Shown in pieces: positions 14,828 through 23,698 of a DNA stretch of 64,000 bases (position 1 is the stretch's first letter; the number at the start of each line of letters is the position of its first letter). Location of the stretch: NCBI GenBank assembly GCA_015066565.1, contig SVOB01000002.1, forward strand, positions 186,001 to 250,000, in the 5' to 3' direction. The notes beneath the pieces are model-generated. The model had not been told where the DNA came from and ran no database searches. It saw only the letters and a list, made by a program, of their open reading frames with translations. The stretch is from Oscillospiraceae bacterium. GTDB lineage: Bacteria > Bacillota > Clostridia > Oscillospirales > Acutalibacteraceae. A program made the translations under genes and the position numbers.

Positions 14828-15823
14828 ATGTCCGAAAACTACAAGGAATATACACTCGGTTATCAGCGAGGCGAAAGAAAAGAAGCGTTTAACGAAAAAA
14901 AGATTTATGAGCTTAAGGAAAACGAACAGAGCCTTGACTTTTTAAGAAAAGCGACGGGATATACGCTGACTATTTCTCAACAGACAATCCCTGTTGCGGG
15001 CTTTGTAAGAGAAGCGGACGTCACTAAGCTCTGGGAGGTTTATGAAAAGCTCAGCGCCGATACGTCAAGACCGATTAAAATAACCTTTAATACGCTTATG
15101 CTCCGCCTTTTTGCCGAGTGCTTAAAGTCTGCGCCGATACTTAACGCCCACCTTAAATATAAGCCGTTCAATGCAACGGGAACGCTTACCTATAAAGGCT
15201 CAATCGAGGTTTCAATGCCGGTTATTCTGCCTAACGGAAGAATGATTCCGCTTGTGCTTCACGATGCGGGCAACAAAACACTTGACGAAATGGCTTTTGC
15301 CGTTTCCGAAATTGAAAGAAAGTCCTATAACACTATCCTTGACGAAACGCTTTATGACGTCGCCAAGCAGAGAATGTTCCTTCTTGTCAGACAGGGCCAT
15401 GCTCTTCAGGCGATTGCTACGGGTATTTCAAGCTTTATCGGCAAGCATAAGGTTAAATTTGCGCCGCCGAAGGTCAGGCGTGAATACAGAAAAGCCGTAA
15501 AGCCCGAGGACAGACTTTGCGCCGAGGATATAGGCGAAGGAACAGTCTGTATTTCGGACTTGGGTTCGATTTATTCCGGAAAGGGCTTTGCGACGACCTC
15601 GCCCGTTCTTCAGCCGACAACGGCTGTTATAGCTTTCGGAAGAGTTCTTGACGAGGAAAAGGTCTATAAAAAAGAGGACGGTCAGCTAGACCTGAAAACA
15701 GTAAAAACACTTCCCATTACTATCCTTTTTGACCATAAAATCGGAGGCTTTCCCGACATAGTTCCGTTCCTCAATAAAATGGACGAGTTTATCGGTAATC
15801 CGGAACAAATACTTAATTGGTAA
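14828..15823 (+). CDS. Stand-alone 2-oxoacid dehydrogenase E2-type acyltransferase domain
   Basis: A 331-residue protein whose residues about 45-325 match the catalytic domain of dihydrolipoamide acyltransferases, a chloramphenicol acetyltransferase-like fold. There is no lipoyl domain and no peripheral-subunit-binding domain, and no E1 or E3 gene is nearby, so it cannot be a normal E2 subunit. The catalytic HxxxDG motif reads HKIGG near residue 304: His is kept and the Asp position is Gly. It may be a divergent acyltransferase or a non-catalytic relative. The gene has its own consensus promoter, a GGAGG site and a terminator, so it is an independent unit. Confidence 0.8.
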   Translation: MSENYKEYTLGYQRGERKEAFNEKKIYELKENEQSLDFLRKATGYTLTISQQTIPVAGFVREADVTKLWEVYEKLSADTSRPIKITFNTLMLRLFAECLKSAPILNAHLKYKPFNATGTLTYKGSIEVSMPVILPNGRMIPLVLHDAGNKTLDEMAFAVSEIERKSYNTILDETLYDVAKQRMFLLVRQGHALQAIATGISSFIGKHKVKFAPPKVRREYRKAVKPEDRLCAEDIGEGTVCISDLGSIYSGKGFATTSPVLQPTTAVIAFGRVLDEEKVYKKEDGQLDLKTVKTLPITILFDHKIGGFPDIVPFLNKMDEFIGNPEQILNW

Positions 15824-15844
15824 ATAAATAACAAATTAAAATGT

Positions 15845-15887
15845 AAAAAAATCCCCCTTTAAAGCGTCGCTTTGAGGGGGGATTTTT
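15845..15887 (+). terminator. Strong terminator
   Basis: A long stem with A/T runs and a CCCCC/GGGGG core around a GTC loop, ending in TTTTTT. It ends the E2-like gene. Confidence 0.85.
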
Positions 15888-15896
15888 TGCCGTCGA

Positions 15897-15933
15897 AAAC
15901 CGTGAAAAATTATACATAAATTTTCACGGTTTT
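15897..15933. repeat. Inverted repeat in the leader region
   Basis: A 12-13-bp perfect inverted repeat (AAACCGTGAAAA and its complement) around an AT-rich loop. It could be a second terminator or a protein site upstream of the large surface-protein gene. Confidence 0.5.
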
Positions 15934-16005
15934 ATGCTAAAATTGTGCAAAAAAATGAAAAATGAAAAAGCGGGAATAAATCGAAACCTTTTTTTAAAAA
16001 AAGCA

Positions 16006-16034
16006 TTGACATTCAAAGATTTCAAACATATAAT
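16006..16034 (+). promoter_or_regulatory. Consensus promoter of the giant surface-protein gene
   Basis: TTGACA (16006-16011), 17 bases, TATAAT (16029-16034). Transcription would start near 16041, giving a 5' untranslated leader of about 220 bases. A second TATAAT at 16183-16188 lacks a good -35 box. Confidence 0.8.
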
Positions 16035-16139
16035 CTTGTGATGGAAATCGAGAAAAAATGTGGTGTTTTTTCAACAAAAATGTAAATCTTTTGTAAAATT
16101 ATTAATAAATACCGTAATTTGTCAAAAAAACGCCTTTTT

Positions 16140-16161
16140 TTGTTGGACATTTGTTGGACAT
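16140..16161 (+). repeat. Tandem 11-bp repeat in the leader
   Basis: TTGTTGGACAT occurs twice head to tail (16140-16150, 16151-16161), just upstream of a second TATAAT. It is a candidate regulator site or RNA element in the leader of the surface-protein gene. Confidence 0.55.
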
Positions 16162-16263
16162 GGGTTGATAAAATCGTTAATGTATAATAATAAAGTTGTA
16201 AAAGTTTGTTAATTTTTAATTTCTACGGTTTAAAATTTTGAGTTTTTTTCGGAGGTGTTGTAA

Positions 16264-19200
16264 ATGAAAAAACCCGGTTTAGTAACAAAGGCAACAAGTT
16301 TGTTTATCTCTTTATGCTTGGTTATCTGTATGTTGCCTACATTTTCAATTTTTTCGTTTGCACAGACAATTACAGTCACTACGCTTCAGGCGCTTAAGGA
16401 CGCGCTCAGTAACGAAGCTTATGACGAAATCGTGGTTGCGAACACAATAACTCTTACCGACGGTACCGAGTTATACGCTAACGGCAAAACTGTCAGAGCG
16501 CAGAAGACGGGCGTCGATGAACAGGGTATTGTTCAGACAGGTTCTGACTATAACGTATTTAAAACGGCTGCTAACGCTACCGTTCATATTTACGATATGG
16601 TTATCATGGGCGGCTCTGTTTCGGCTATAGTAAACGAAACAGGTAAGCTTTACCTTGATAACGTTACCATAACCCGTTCCGGTTCGGAAACAAACGCGGG
16701 CGGCGCTATAGTAAACGGCGTTCAGAAGCTTCAGAACGGTAATAATGTCAATCATAATACCGCTTACGTTGTTATGAAGAATTCGAGTATTGTACGTAAC
16801 GTTGCTATCTACGGCGGCGGCTTTATGAACTACGGTACTCTTATTATGGACGGCTGTTCGCTTTCTGAAAACCGCTCAATCAATAATGCAGGCGGCGGCG
16901 GCGCAGGTGAAAACGAGGGCTATGCTTACCTCAACAACTGTACGGTAGCTAACAATACTTCTTCCGAAATCGGCGGCGGTATCAACGTCTGTAAGGGCGG
17001 CGAGCTTTATATAATGAACTGTACCTTTACCGGTAACGTTACCTACTGTAACGGCGGCGCAAATTACGGCGGCGCAATCGGCGACAACAACTGCGTTGTC
17101 AAGGCAGTCAACAGTATTTTTGCAAACAACTATTATATCAACAAGTCTTCACAGACTGTTACACCCTGTGACATCGGTCTTTATCAGGGCACGAATGTTA
17201 CGGCGTACAATTCAATCGTAGGCTCTGTTTCGGGCGGCACGGCAACTCTTGAAAACTGCTCGTCAAATACCGACGGACTTTTCGCAGCGTATGTAACGGG
17301 TAACGTTCTTGCAGGCGACGGTACAGAGTCAACCGCAGACTTCAGCAAGCCCGCAGTTGTTCAGAATTCCTCCGGTGAGCTTTATACTCCGGTAAGCGGC
17401 GACTATCAGGGTGATATAGAAGGCGTTCCGACTTACTTCGATTATTCCGACCTCGATAATATCAGAATGTATTTCACTGACGAAGACAGCGAAGGCAATA
17501 CAGATACAACCTTCTTCGCGGGAAGCGGCATTGAAGCCACCGATTTACCCGTCGACAACGCTCTTGATGACGGCGATAGGGAAACAACCCTTATCGGCTC
17601 TTCAAATTCACTCGGCGAGGGTAAAACAATCTATACAATCAAGGTTATCGCTTCCGAGCACGGCTCAATTAAGGGCGGTACAATCTACGGCGACTCCTAT
17701 ATCGTAGTTTCCGACGGCTCGGTTGTAAGCGTTGAAGATATTGTAACCGTAACTCTTGAGGCTACTCCCGACAGCGGTTACTATTTCGACAGCTGGCAGG
17801 TAGTCAGTGGCGGAGGCGAAAGCAGCGAGGTTGCTTCTCTTGCGGCTGAGCTTGAAGAGCTTAAAGCTCTTAAAACAAGCATTTCCGACGCTATCTCGGA
17901 TATCGCAACCTCACTTGATGATATAAACACCAATATCAGTTACGCAAACAACACTACAAACAGCACTACTACTCAGAATAAGAAAAGAGCTCTTATCGAG
18001 GATACGAATACACTTGTAAACGCGCTTAACGGATACAAGACAACTTTCTCATCCTTCAGTGATGTTGTATCCACCATTACAAGCGCTAATCTTTCAACAA
18101 AGACTTACGCAAGAAGAACTTCCTTCAGCACATGGTGTAATTCGGTTGTAAGCGCCGGAACAACAGTTTCTTCACAGCTTAACGCTCATCTTCAGGAGGT
18201 TCAGCAATCAATTGACGCAAAGCAGGCGGAGTATGACGCTGCAGTAGCAGCGGCTGATGCAGAGCTTGGCATAGATACGGGCAACAACCCCATGGAGTTT
18301 GTTGTTAATTCGAATATTACGCTTAAGGCTCTGTTCACGGCAATCGCTCCCGATTATACGGTAACCTTCCACTCCAACACAGAACCCGAGACAACCGTTA
18401 CCCAGACCTTTGCGGCAGGTAATTACACCGCAAATCTTACGGCTAATACCTTTACAAACGAAGGTCAGCCCTTCCTCGGCTGGGCTCAGGTTTACTGCGG
18501 CGACGTAGTTTACGCTGACGGCGCTTCATATACGGCAAACGGTAACGCCGACCTTTACGCTCGTTGGGGCTACACGGTTGACTTTAACGCAAACGGCGGA
18601 CGTAACGTTCCCGATTCACAGATTAAAAATCCCGGCGAGGGACTTACAATTTCTTCAGTAGCTCCTACGAGAGACGGTTATAAGTTCAAGGGTTGGGGCA
18701 TCAGCGCTGATGCAACCGACGCGGTTATCCAGCCCGGCGATGTTTACGGCGTTGATAAGAACGTAACCTTCTACGCTATCTGGGAAGAACTCAAGGTTCC
18801 GACAGTTCTTGACACAACTCTTGACAACGGTTATCTCGATGTTCCTTATTCGGATAAAATTGAAACCGACCAGGACGCTATCTTTATTCTCGCTGACGGT
18901 TCAACCCTTCCCGAAGGACTTACCATAAGCAAGGACGGTCAGATTTCGGGTACTCCGTCTTCAACAGGTACTTATACCTTTGAAATTTCGGTTTACAACA
19001 AGGATGATACTTCACTTAACAATTCGTCCACAATTACTCTTACAATAACAATTGCCGATCCTAAATCGGCTCTCAGAGACCTTGTTGACGAGGCTAACGC
19101 TGTCGATCAGGATAAATATACTGATGAAACAGCTCAGAATCTTCAGAATGCAATTGACCAGGGTCAGTCAGTTCTTGACGATACCGACGCTACTCTTAAC

Positions 19201-21639
19201 GAAATCAACGAAGCAATTGAAGCTCTGAAAGATGCGCTCAATCAGCTTTCTCTCGATAAGTCGGCTCTTGCAGAGGCGATTGCTCAGGGCAAGGCAATTA
19301 CCGAAAACGAAACCGAGGCTGCAAAGTATACACAGGAATCACTTGCAGTTCTTGAAAACGCTCTTACAGCGGGCGATATCGTTTACGAAAACACAAAGGC
19401 TTCGGCTGAACAGATTGCTCAGGCAACACAGGCAATCCTTGACGCTATCAACAACCTTAAGCGTGAAGCTAACAAGGATACGCTTCAGGACCTCATTGAC
19501 GAGGCTAAGCAGATAGACCAGGATGACTACACAGACGACACTGCAAACGACCTTCAGGACGCTATTGACAACGCCGAGGATGTTATAAACAATCCCGACG
19601 CAACTCCGGAGGAAATTGCAGACGCTATTGAACAGCTTGAGAACGCTATAAATAATCTTAAGCCCGACAAGTCAGAGCTTGAACAGGCCATCACCGACGG
19701 CAATGAGATTCTCGGCGGCGATACCGACAGCTTCACTCCCGAAAGCGTACAGGCTCTCGAGAATGCAGTTCAGGCAGGCGAAGCGGTTGACGCTGACCCC
19801 GACGCAACAGTTGAGGAAATCAAGCAGGCAACCGAAGCTATAAAGAATGCTCTTGAAAACCTTCTTGAAGAAGCGGTCGAAAACGCTGAAAATACCGACA
19901 CAACAGGTATGACGTCCGAAAGCGTTCAGAACCTTGAAAATGTTATTAACGAAGCTAAGGACGTTATTAATAACCCCGATGCAACAACAGACGAAATTGC
20001 AAACGCAATTAAGGCTGTTGAAGAAGCAATCGATAATCTCACACCCGATAAGACAGAGCTTGAAGAGGTTATCAACAACGCTGAAAGCATCGACACGACA
20101 AACGTTCCTCAGAACCTTGTTGACGCTCTTGAAGACGCTATCAACAACGGCAAGGACGTTGACAACAATCCTGACGCAACAGTTCCCGAAGTCAAGGATG
20201 CAGTTGACGATATAGTTAACGCAATCGACAACATTCTTCAGGATGTCATTGACGAAGCGAAGAATACGGATACTGACGGATATACACCTGTTACAGCTTC
20301 AAATCTTGAAGACGCAATTCAGAACGCAGAGGATGTTATAAACAATCCCGACGCTACACCTCAGGAAAAGGTTGACGCTATCAATGCGCTCACTGATGCG
20401 ATAAACAATCTCAATCCCGATAAGACAGAGCTTGAGGAAACAATCGACGCGGCTGAAACGATTGACACAACAGGTATCCCCGAGGACCTTGTAAACGCTC
20501 TTGAGGATGCAATCAACAACGGTAATAATGTTGACGGCGACCCCGATGCAACTGTTCCCGAAATCAAGGACGCAACAGACGCTATTAACGACGCTATCGA
20601 CAACATTCTTCAGAATGAAATCGACGAGGCGAACAATACAGACACTGACGGTTATACCGACGAAACAAAGCAGGCTCTTGAGGATGCTGTTCAGCACGCA
20701 GAGGACGTTCTCAATAATCCCGATTCAACTCCTCAGGATAAGGTTGACGCTATAAACGAGCTTAACGATGCGATTGACAACCTTACTCCCGATAAGACAG
20801 AGCTTGAGGAAGTAATCGACGCGGCTGAAACGATTGATACAACGGGACTTCCCGAAGACCTTGCAGACGCTCTTGAAGATGCTATCAACAACGGCAATAA
20901 TGTTGACGGCGACCCCGACGCAACTGTTCCCGAAGTTAAGGATGCGACAGACGCTATTAACGACGCTATTGACAACATTCTTCAGGATGTAATTGATGAC
21001 GCTAAGGATAAGGATACAGACGACCTTACCGACGAAAGCAAGCAGGCTCTTGAAGAAGCCATTCAGAACGCAGAAGACGTTATCAACAATCCCGACTCAA
21101 CTCCTCAGGAAAAGGTTGACGCTATCAACGAGCTTAAGGACGTAATAAACGACCTTGAAACAACAAAGCTTATCCCCACAACCGACGGCGGAATCATTGT
21201 TGACAGAACCGATACGGATTACTACTATATGGTAGGTCTTGATGCAAGCGATACTTCGTTCGCTTCGGTAAAGGCTAAGCTCGAAAACGACGGCAGACAG
21301 GTTATCGCGTTCAGAGGCGAAAATCAGCTCGGCGATGAGGACCATATCGGTACAGGCTGCGTTATCAAGTGCGTATCTGTTAAGGACCCCTCAATCGTTT
21401 ATGAGCAGGCTACCGTAATTCTCTACGGCGACATAAACGGCGACGGATTTATCGATAGTGTAGACTATGACGCTATGTTTGACGAGGCACTGTTCGGTGT
21501 TGCTATTGAAGGCAACCTGTTCAGAATCGCCGGCGACGTTTACCATGACGGCACTATAGACGGATTTGATATGTCTATGGTTGAGCTTCAGATGACAGGC
21601 GCAAAGGCTCTTGACCAGACCGTTGAGTATTACAAATAA
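16264..21639 (+). CDS. 1791-aa secreted FIVAR-repeat protein with C-terminal dockerin-like module
   Basis: Order: signal peptide (1-34); right-handed beta-helix with GGG-rich turns (about 40-340); coiled coil (about 515-670); two InlB/Flg_new-type repeats ending LYARWG and FYAIWE (about 695-840); a putative Ig domain with GLTISKDGQISGTP (about 845-930); eleven acidic FIVAR repeats of about 62 residues (about 937-1632); and a C-terminal module ending in two Ca-binding dockerin-type loops, GDINGDGFID (1721) and GDVYHDGTID. The dockerin-like end suggests docking to a cohesin on the cell surface. Together the domains suggest an adhesin or polysaccharide-associated scaffold. No LPXTG or S-layer motif is seen. 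The start has GGAGG 10 bases upstream. Confidence 0.92.
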   Translation: MKKPGLVTKATSLFISLCLVICMLPTFSIFSFAQTITVTTLQALKDALSNEAYDEIVVANTITLTDGTELYANGKTVRAQKTGVDEQGIVQTGSDYNVFKTAANATVHIYDMVIMGGSVSAIVNETGKLYLDNVTITRSGSETNAGGAIVNGVQKLQNGNNVNHNTAYVVMKNSSIVRNVAIYGGGFMNYGTLIMDGCSLSENRSINNAGGGGAGENEGYAYLNNCTVANNTSSEIGGGINVCKGGELYIMNCTFTGNVTYCNGGANYGGAIGDNNCVVKAVNSIFANNYYINKSSQTVTPCDIGLYQGTNVTAYNSIVGSVSGGTATLENCSSNTDGLFAAYVTGNVLAGDGTESTADFSKPAVVQNSSGELYTPVSGDYQGDIEGVPTYFDYSDLDNIRMYFTDEDSEGNTDTTFFAGSGIEATDLPVDNALDDGDRETTLIGSSNSLGEGKTIYTIKVIASEHGSIKGGTIYGDSYIVVSDGSVVSVEDIVTVTLEATPDSGYYFDSWQVVSGGGESSEVASLAAELEELKALKTSISDAISDIATSLDDINTNISYANNTTNSTTTQNKKRALIEDTNTLVNALNGYKTTFSSFSDVVSTITSANLSTKTYARRTSFSTWCNSVVSAGTTVSSQLNAHLQEVQQSIDAKQAEYDAAVAAADAELGIDTGNNPMEFVVNSNITLKALFTAIAPDYTVTFHSNTEPETTVTQTFAAGNYTANLTANTFTNEGQPFLGWAQVYCGDVVYADGASYTANGNADLYARWGYTVDFNANGGRNVPDSQIKNPGEGLTISSVAPTRDGYKFKGWGISADATDAVIQPGDVYGVDKNVTFYAIWEELKVPTVLDTTLDNGYLDVPYSDKIETDQDAIFILADGSTLPEGLTISKDGQISGTPSSTGTYTFEISVYNKDDTSLNNSSTITLTITIADPKSALRDLVDEANAVDQDKYTDETAQNLQNAIDQGQSVLDDTDATLNEINEAIEALKDALNQLSLDKSALAEAIAQGKAITENETEAAKYTQESLAVLENALTAGDIVYENTKASAEQIAQATQAILDAINNLKREANKDTLQDLIDEAKQIDQDDYTDDTANDLQDAIDNAEDVINNPDATPEEIADAIEQLENAINNLKPDKSELEQAITDGNEILGGDTDSFTPESVQALENAVQAGEAVDADPDATVEEIKQATEAIKNALENLLEEAVENAENTDTTGMTSESVQNLENVINEAKDVINNPDATTDEIANAIKAVEEAIDNLTPDKTELEEVINNAESIDTTNVPQNLVDALEDAINNGKDVDNNPDATVPEVKDAVDDIVNAIDNILQDVIDEAKNTDTDGYTPVTASNLEDAIQNAEDVINNPDATPQEKVDAINALTDAINNLNPDKTELEETIDAAETIDTTGIPEDLVNALEDAINNGNNVDGDPDATVPEIKDATDAINDAIDNILQNEIDEANNTDTDGYTDETKQALEDAVQHAEDVLNNPDSTPQDKVDAINELNDAIDNLTPDKTELEEVIDAAETIDTTGLPEDLADALEDAINNGNNVDGDPDATVPEVKDATDAINDAIDNILQDVIDDAKDKDTDDLTDESKQALEEAIQNAEDVINNPDSTPQEKVDAINELKDVINDLETTKLIPTTDGGIIVDRTDTDYYYMVGLDASDTSFASVKAKLENDGRQVIAFRGENQLGDEDHIGTGCVIKCVSVKDPSIVYEQATVILYGDINGDGFIDSVDYDAMFDEALFGVAIEGNLFRIAGDVYHDGTIDGFDMSMVELQMTGAKALDQTVEYYK
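19066..21160 (+). repeat. Coding repeat array: eleven ~186-bp FIVAR units in alternating pairs
   Basis: The FIVAR section is built of two alternating unit types (K-T-E-L-E-E-V-I and L-Q-D-V-I-D-E), so the higher-order period is about 372 bp. Copies near 20420 and 20792 are almost identical in DNA, which points to recent unequal crossing-over. Confidence 0.85.
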
Positions 21640-21659
21640 TTTCAACAATTAATTAAAGG

Positions 21660-21685
21660 CTCCCCGAAGTAACAGCTTCGGGGAG
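21660..21685 (+). terminator. Terminator of the surface-protein gene
   Basis: A 10-bp stem (21660-21669 with 21676-21685) with a TAACAG loop, followed by TTTT. Confidence 0.88.
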
Positions 21686-21733
21686 TTTTCAATTTTGTTT
21701 GCCAAAATAAAAAATATATGATATAGTTTTTCT

Positions 21734-22267
21734 ATGTATAATTATGTAGTTTTTGACGTTGAAACGCCTAACAGATTTAATAACAGAATGAGCGCAATCG
21801 GAATTTCCGTTATTGAAAACGGGGTTATTACAGAAGAGTTTTATTCGCTCGTAAATCCCGAAGCGCCGTTTGACCGTTTTAATACTATGCTTACGGGTAT
21901 AAGCGAGGAGTCGGTTATTGATTCGCCGGATTTTGCTGCCCTTTGGCAGAGGATTGAACCTCTTATGAACAGGGGAATTCTTGTCGCGCATAACGCTACG
22001 TTCGATTTGAGCGTTCTTAAAAGCTGTCTTACGGCTTATGAAATCGACTGGAAGCCCTATGCCCACTATCTATGCACTGTTCAGGTAGGCAGACGTCATT
22101 TGCCGAATATACGCCACAGACTTAACGATTTATGCGATTATTACGGAATTTCGCTCGACCATCACCACGCAGGAAGCGACTCCCATGCCTGCGCCGAAAT
22201 TCTTTTGAATTATATAAAGGAAGATGCGCCCGTCGATAAGTATATAAGAACATATAAGTTTAAATAA
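21734..22267 (+). CDS. DEDDh 3'-5' exonuclease (DnaQ-like)
   Basis: A 177-residue exonuclease of the DNA polymerase III epsilon superfamily. The motifs are DVET (8-11; first Asp and Glu), AHNATFDLSVL (second Asp) and HHHAGSDSHACAE (the His and last Asp of DEDDh). It lacks polymerase-binding or BRCT extensions, so it is a stand-alone proofreading or nucleic-acid-degrading enzyme. A TATGAT box (21717-21722) with TTGTTT 16 bases upstream puts the start codon only about 11 bases after the -10 box, and no ribosome site is visible, so translation may be nearly leaderless. A ferredoxin-nitroreductase gene follows 20 bases later. Confidence 0.9.
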   Translation: MYNYVVFDVETPNRFNNRMSAIGISVIENGVITEEFYSLVNPEAPFDRFNTMLTGISEESVIDSPDFAALWQRIEPLMNRGILVAHNATFDLSVLKSCLTAYEIDWKPYAHYLCTVQVGRRHLPNIRHRLNDLCDYYGISLDHHHAGSDSHACAEILLNYIKEDAPVDKYIRTYKFK

Positions 22268-22287
22268 AACATTCAGGGAGTGATAAA

Positions 22288-23055
22288 ATGAATAAGGTTG
22301 TTATTGACAGGTCAAAGTGTATTGGCTGCGGAAAATGTGTTAAGGACTGCGTTGCTTTTTCGCTGTATCTCAAGGATAATAAGGCTTCGGTAAGAGAGGG
22401 CTGTATTGAATGCGGTCACTGCTTTGCGATTTGCCCCGTCGGCGCGGTGGATATGCCCGCCTATGATAAGAGCGACTGTGTTGAAATCACCAATCTCAGC
22501 GAACTCGATTCCGACACACTTCTTCAGGGAATTAAAAGCCGAAGAACAATAAGACAGTATAAGAATATTCCCGTAGAGCAGGAAAAAATTGATAAAATTC
22601 TGAAAGCAGGGCAGTATGCTCCTACGGGCGGCAACTCCCAGAACGTCGCCTTTACAATTCTCGGTTCAAAGCAGGAGAGAATAGAAAAGGAATGTGTTAA
22701 ACTGTTCCGCGCGGGAGTCGGCGTCGGCTCAAAGTTTTCAAAATCGTTAAAAAATACGGAAATTACGGATAATTTCTTCTTTAAGGGTGCCCCGCTTGTA
22801 ATAGTTGTTTCGGGTCACGACTCGGTTAACGCAACGATAGCGAGCGCATATATGGAGCTTACGGCGAACACACTCGGTCTCGGCGCACTTTACAGCGGTT
22901 TTTTCTGCGCCTGCACAAAATTAAATCCGAAAATCAAATCAATGTTAAAACTGCCGAAAGGGCATAAGGTCGTTACCTGCCTTATCTTCGGGTATCCGGA
23001 CGTAAAATACGAAAGAATCGCCCCGAGAAAAGAGCATAAGGTGAAGATATTATAA
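22288..23055 (+). CDS. Ferredoxin-nitroreductase fusion protein
   Basis: A 255-residue protein. The N-terminus (1-60) holds two 4Fe-4S clusters with CIGCGKCVKDC and CIECGHCFAICPVGA. The rest (about 75-250) is an FMN-dependent nitroreductase fold with SRRTIRQYKN and the APTGGNSQN flavin-site motif. Such fusions pass electrons from ferredoxin-type donors to FMN and are common in anaerobes; the physiological substrate is not known. The start has GGGAG 8 bases upstream. It follows the exonuclease gene closely and ends at a very strong terminator. Confidence 0.92.
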   Translation: MNKVVIDRSKCIGCGKCVKDCVAFSLYLKDNKASVREGCIECGHCFAICPVGAVDMPAYDKSDCVEITNLSELDSDTLLQGIKSRRTIRQYKNIPVEQEKIDKILKAGQYAPTGGNSQNVAFTILGSKQERIEKECVKLFRAGVGVGSKFSKSLKNTEITDNFFFKGAPLVIVVSGHDSVNATIASAYMELTANTLGLGALYSGFFCACTKLNPKIKSMLKLPKGHKVVTCLIFGYPDVKYERIAPRKEHKVKIL

Positions 23056-23058
23056 TAT

Positions 23059-23100
23059 ATACTTAAAAAGAGACTGTGTTAGCAGTCTCTTTTTAAGTAT
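23059..23100. terminator. 18-bp-stem terminator
   Basis: A perfect 18-bp stem (23059-23076 with 23083-23100) with a TGTTAG loop and internal A and T runs, so it can work in both directions. It marks the boundary to the accessory stretch on the right. Confidence 0.88.
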
Positions 23101-23141
23101 GAAATAAATTGACAGTGGCTATTATGCCGTTATGTATCATT

Positions 23142-23501
23142 TCATTTTTTATCAACAATTTCAAAACTCAGGTGAATTAAGTCCTTTATTTCCTCATCGG
23201 GAGCGCTCCCGTCAAGAAGAACGGTTATCCAGCTTTTCTTGCTCATATGGTAAGCGGGTAAGTAGCCGTCATTTCTTATCAGCGAGCCAATAAGAATCGG
23301 GTCGCATTTAAGGTCAATTATATCAACCTTCCCTTTGCCCTTTAATCCGAGCTTTTGCTTTTCGATATCCATTATGATAGCAAACCATTTTTTGTTTCTC
23401 TGATTTCTGAAAACCGTGTAATCGGGAAATGTCGCCCAGAGTTGTTCGCCCTGAACGTCAAATTCCTCCTGAATGAAATTCGTTATTTCCTGTCTGTTCA
23501 T
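23142..23501 (-). CDS. MmcQ/YjbR family protein
   Basis: A 119-residue protein of the MmcQ/YjbR fold, a small double-wing DNA-binding-like domain of unknown exact role. Visible marks are a helix after MNRQEITNFI, WATFPDYTVFRN, KWFAIIMDI, KCDPILIGSLI and the SKKSWITVLLDG block typical of the family. I chose the ATG at 23501 because family members begin with this helix; a longer frame to 23594 adds 31 residues unlike the family. The ribosome site is weak. Confidence 0.85.
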   Translation of the reverse strand: MNRQEITNFIQEEFDVQGEQLWATFPDYTVFRNQRNKKWFAIIMDIEKQKLGLKGKGKVDIIDLKCDPILIGSLIRNDGYLPAYHMSKKSWITVLLDGSAPDEEIKDLIHLSFEIVDKK

Positions 23502-23584
23502 TTTAGTGCACTCACAAATTGATTTATTAATTTTATTATACACTAACCTAATTCTAAAAACAACACGAATTGATTTGTCATTTG

Positions 23585-23640
23585 AATAGTTCACCGAACT
23601 GTTTTCTTAACGCTCAAATCCTGCGGTTCGAATCCTTATT
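23585..23640 (+). repeat. Dispersed repeat, copy 1
   Basis: Contains GTTCACCGAACTG, AACGCTCAAATCCT and CGGTTCGAATCCTT, and is followed at 23660-23680 by an AAAAAAGCACACCTTG segment. The same order occurs at 30370-30465. The GGTTCGAATCC piece looks like a tRNA T-arm, but no tRNA is present here. Confidence 0.65.
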
Positions 23641-23698
23641 CTAACTCTTTTTGTAAATAAAAAAGCACACCTTGAGTGATTTAATACAGCTTTTCATA

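Noticed and set aside
20299..20697. Minus-strand frames across the FIVAR array
   Set aside because: They are repetitive Ser/Ile/Val-rich antisense products of a repeated coding sequence.
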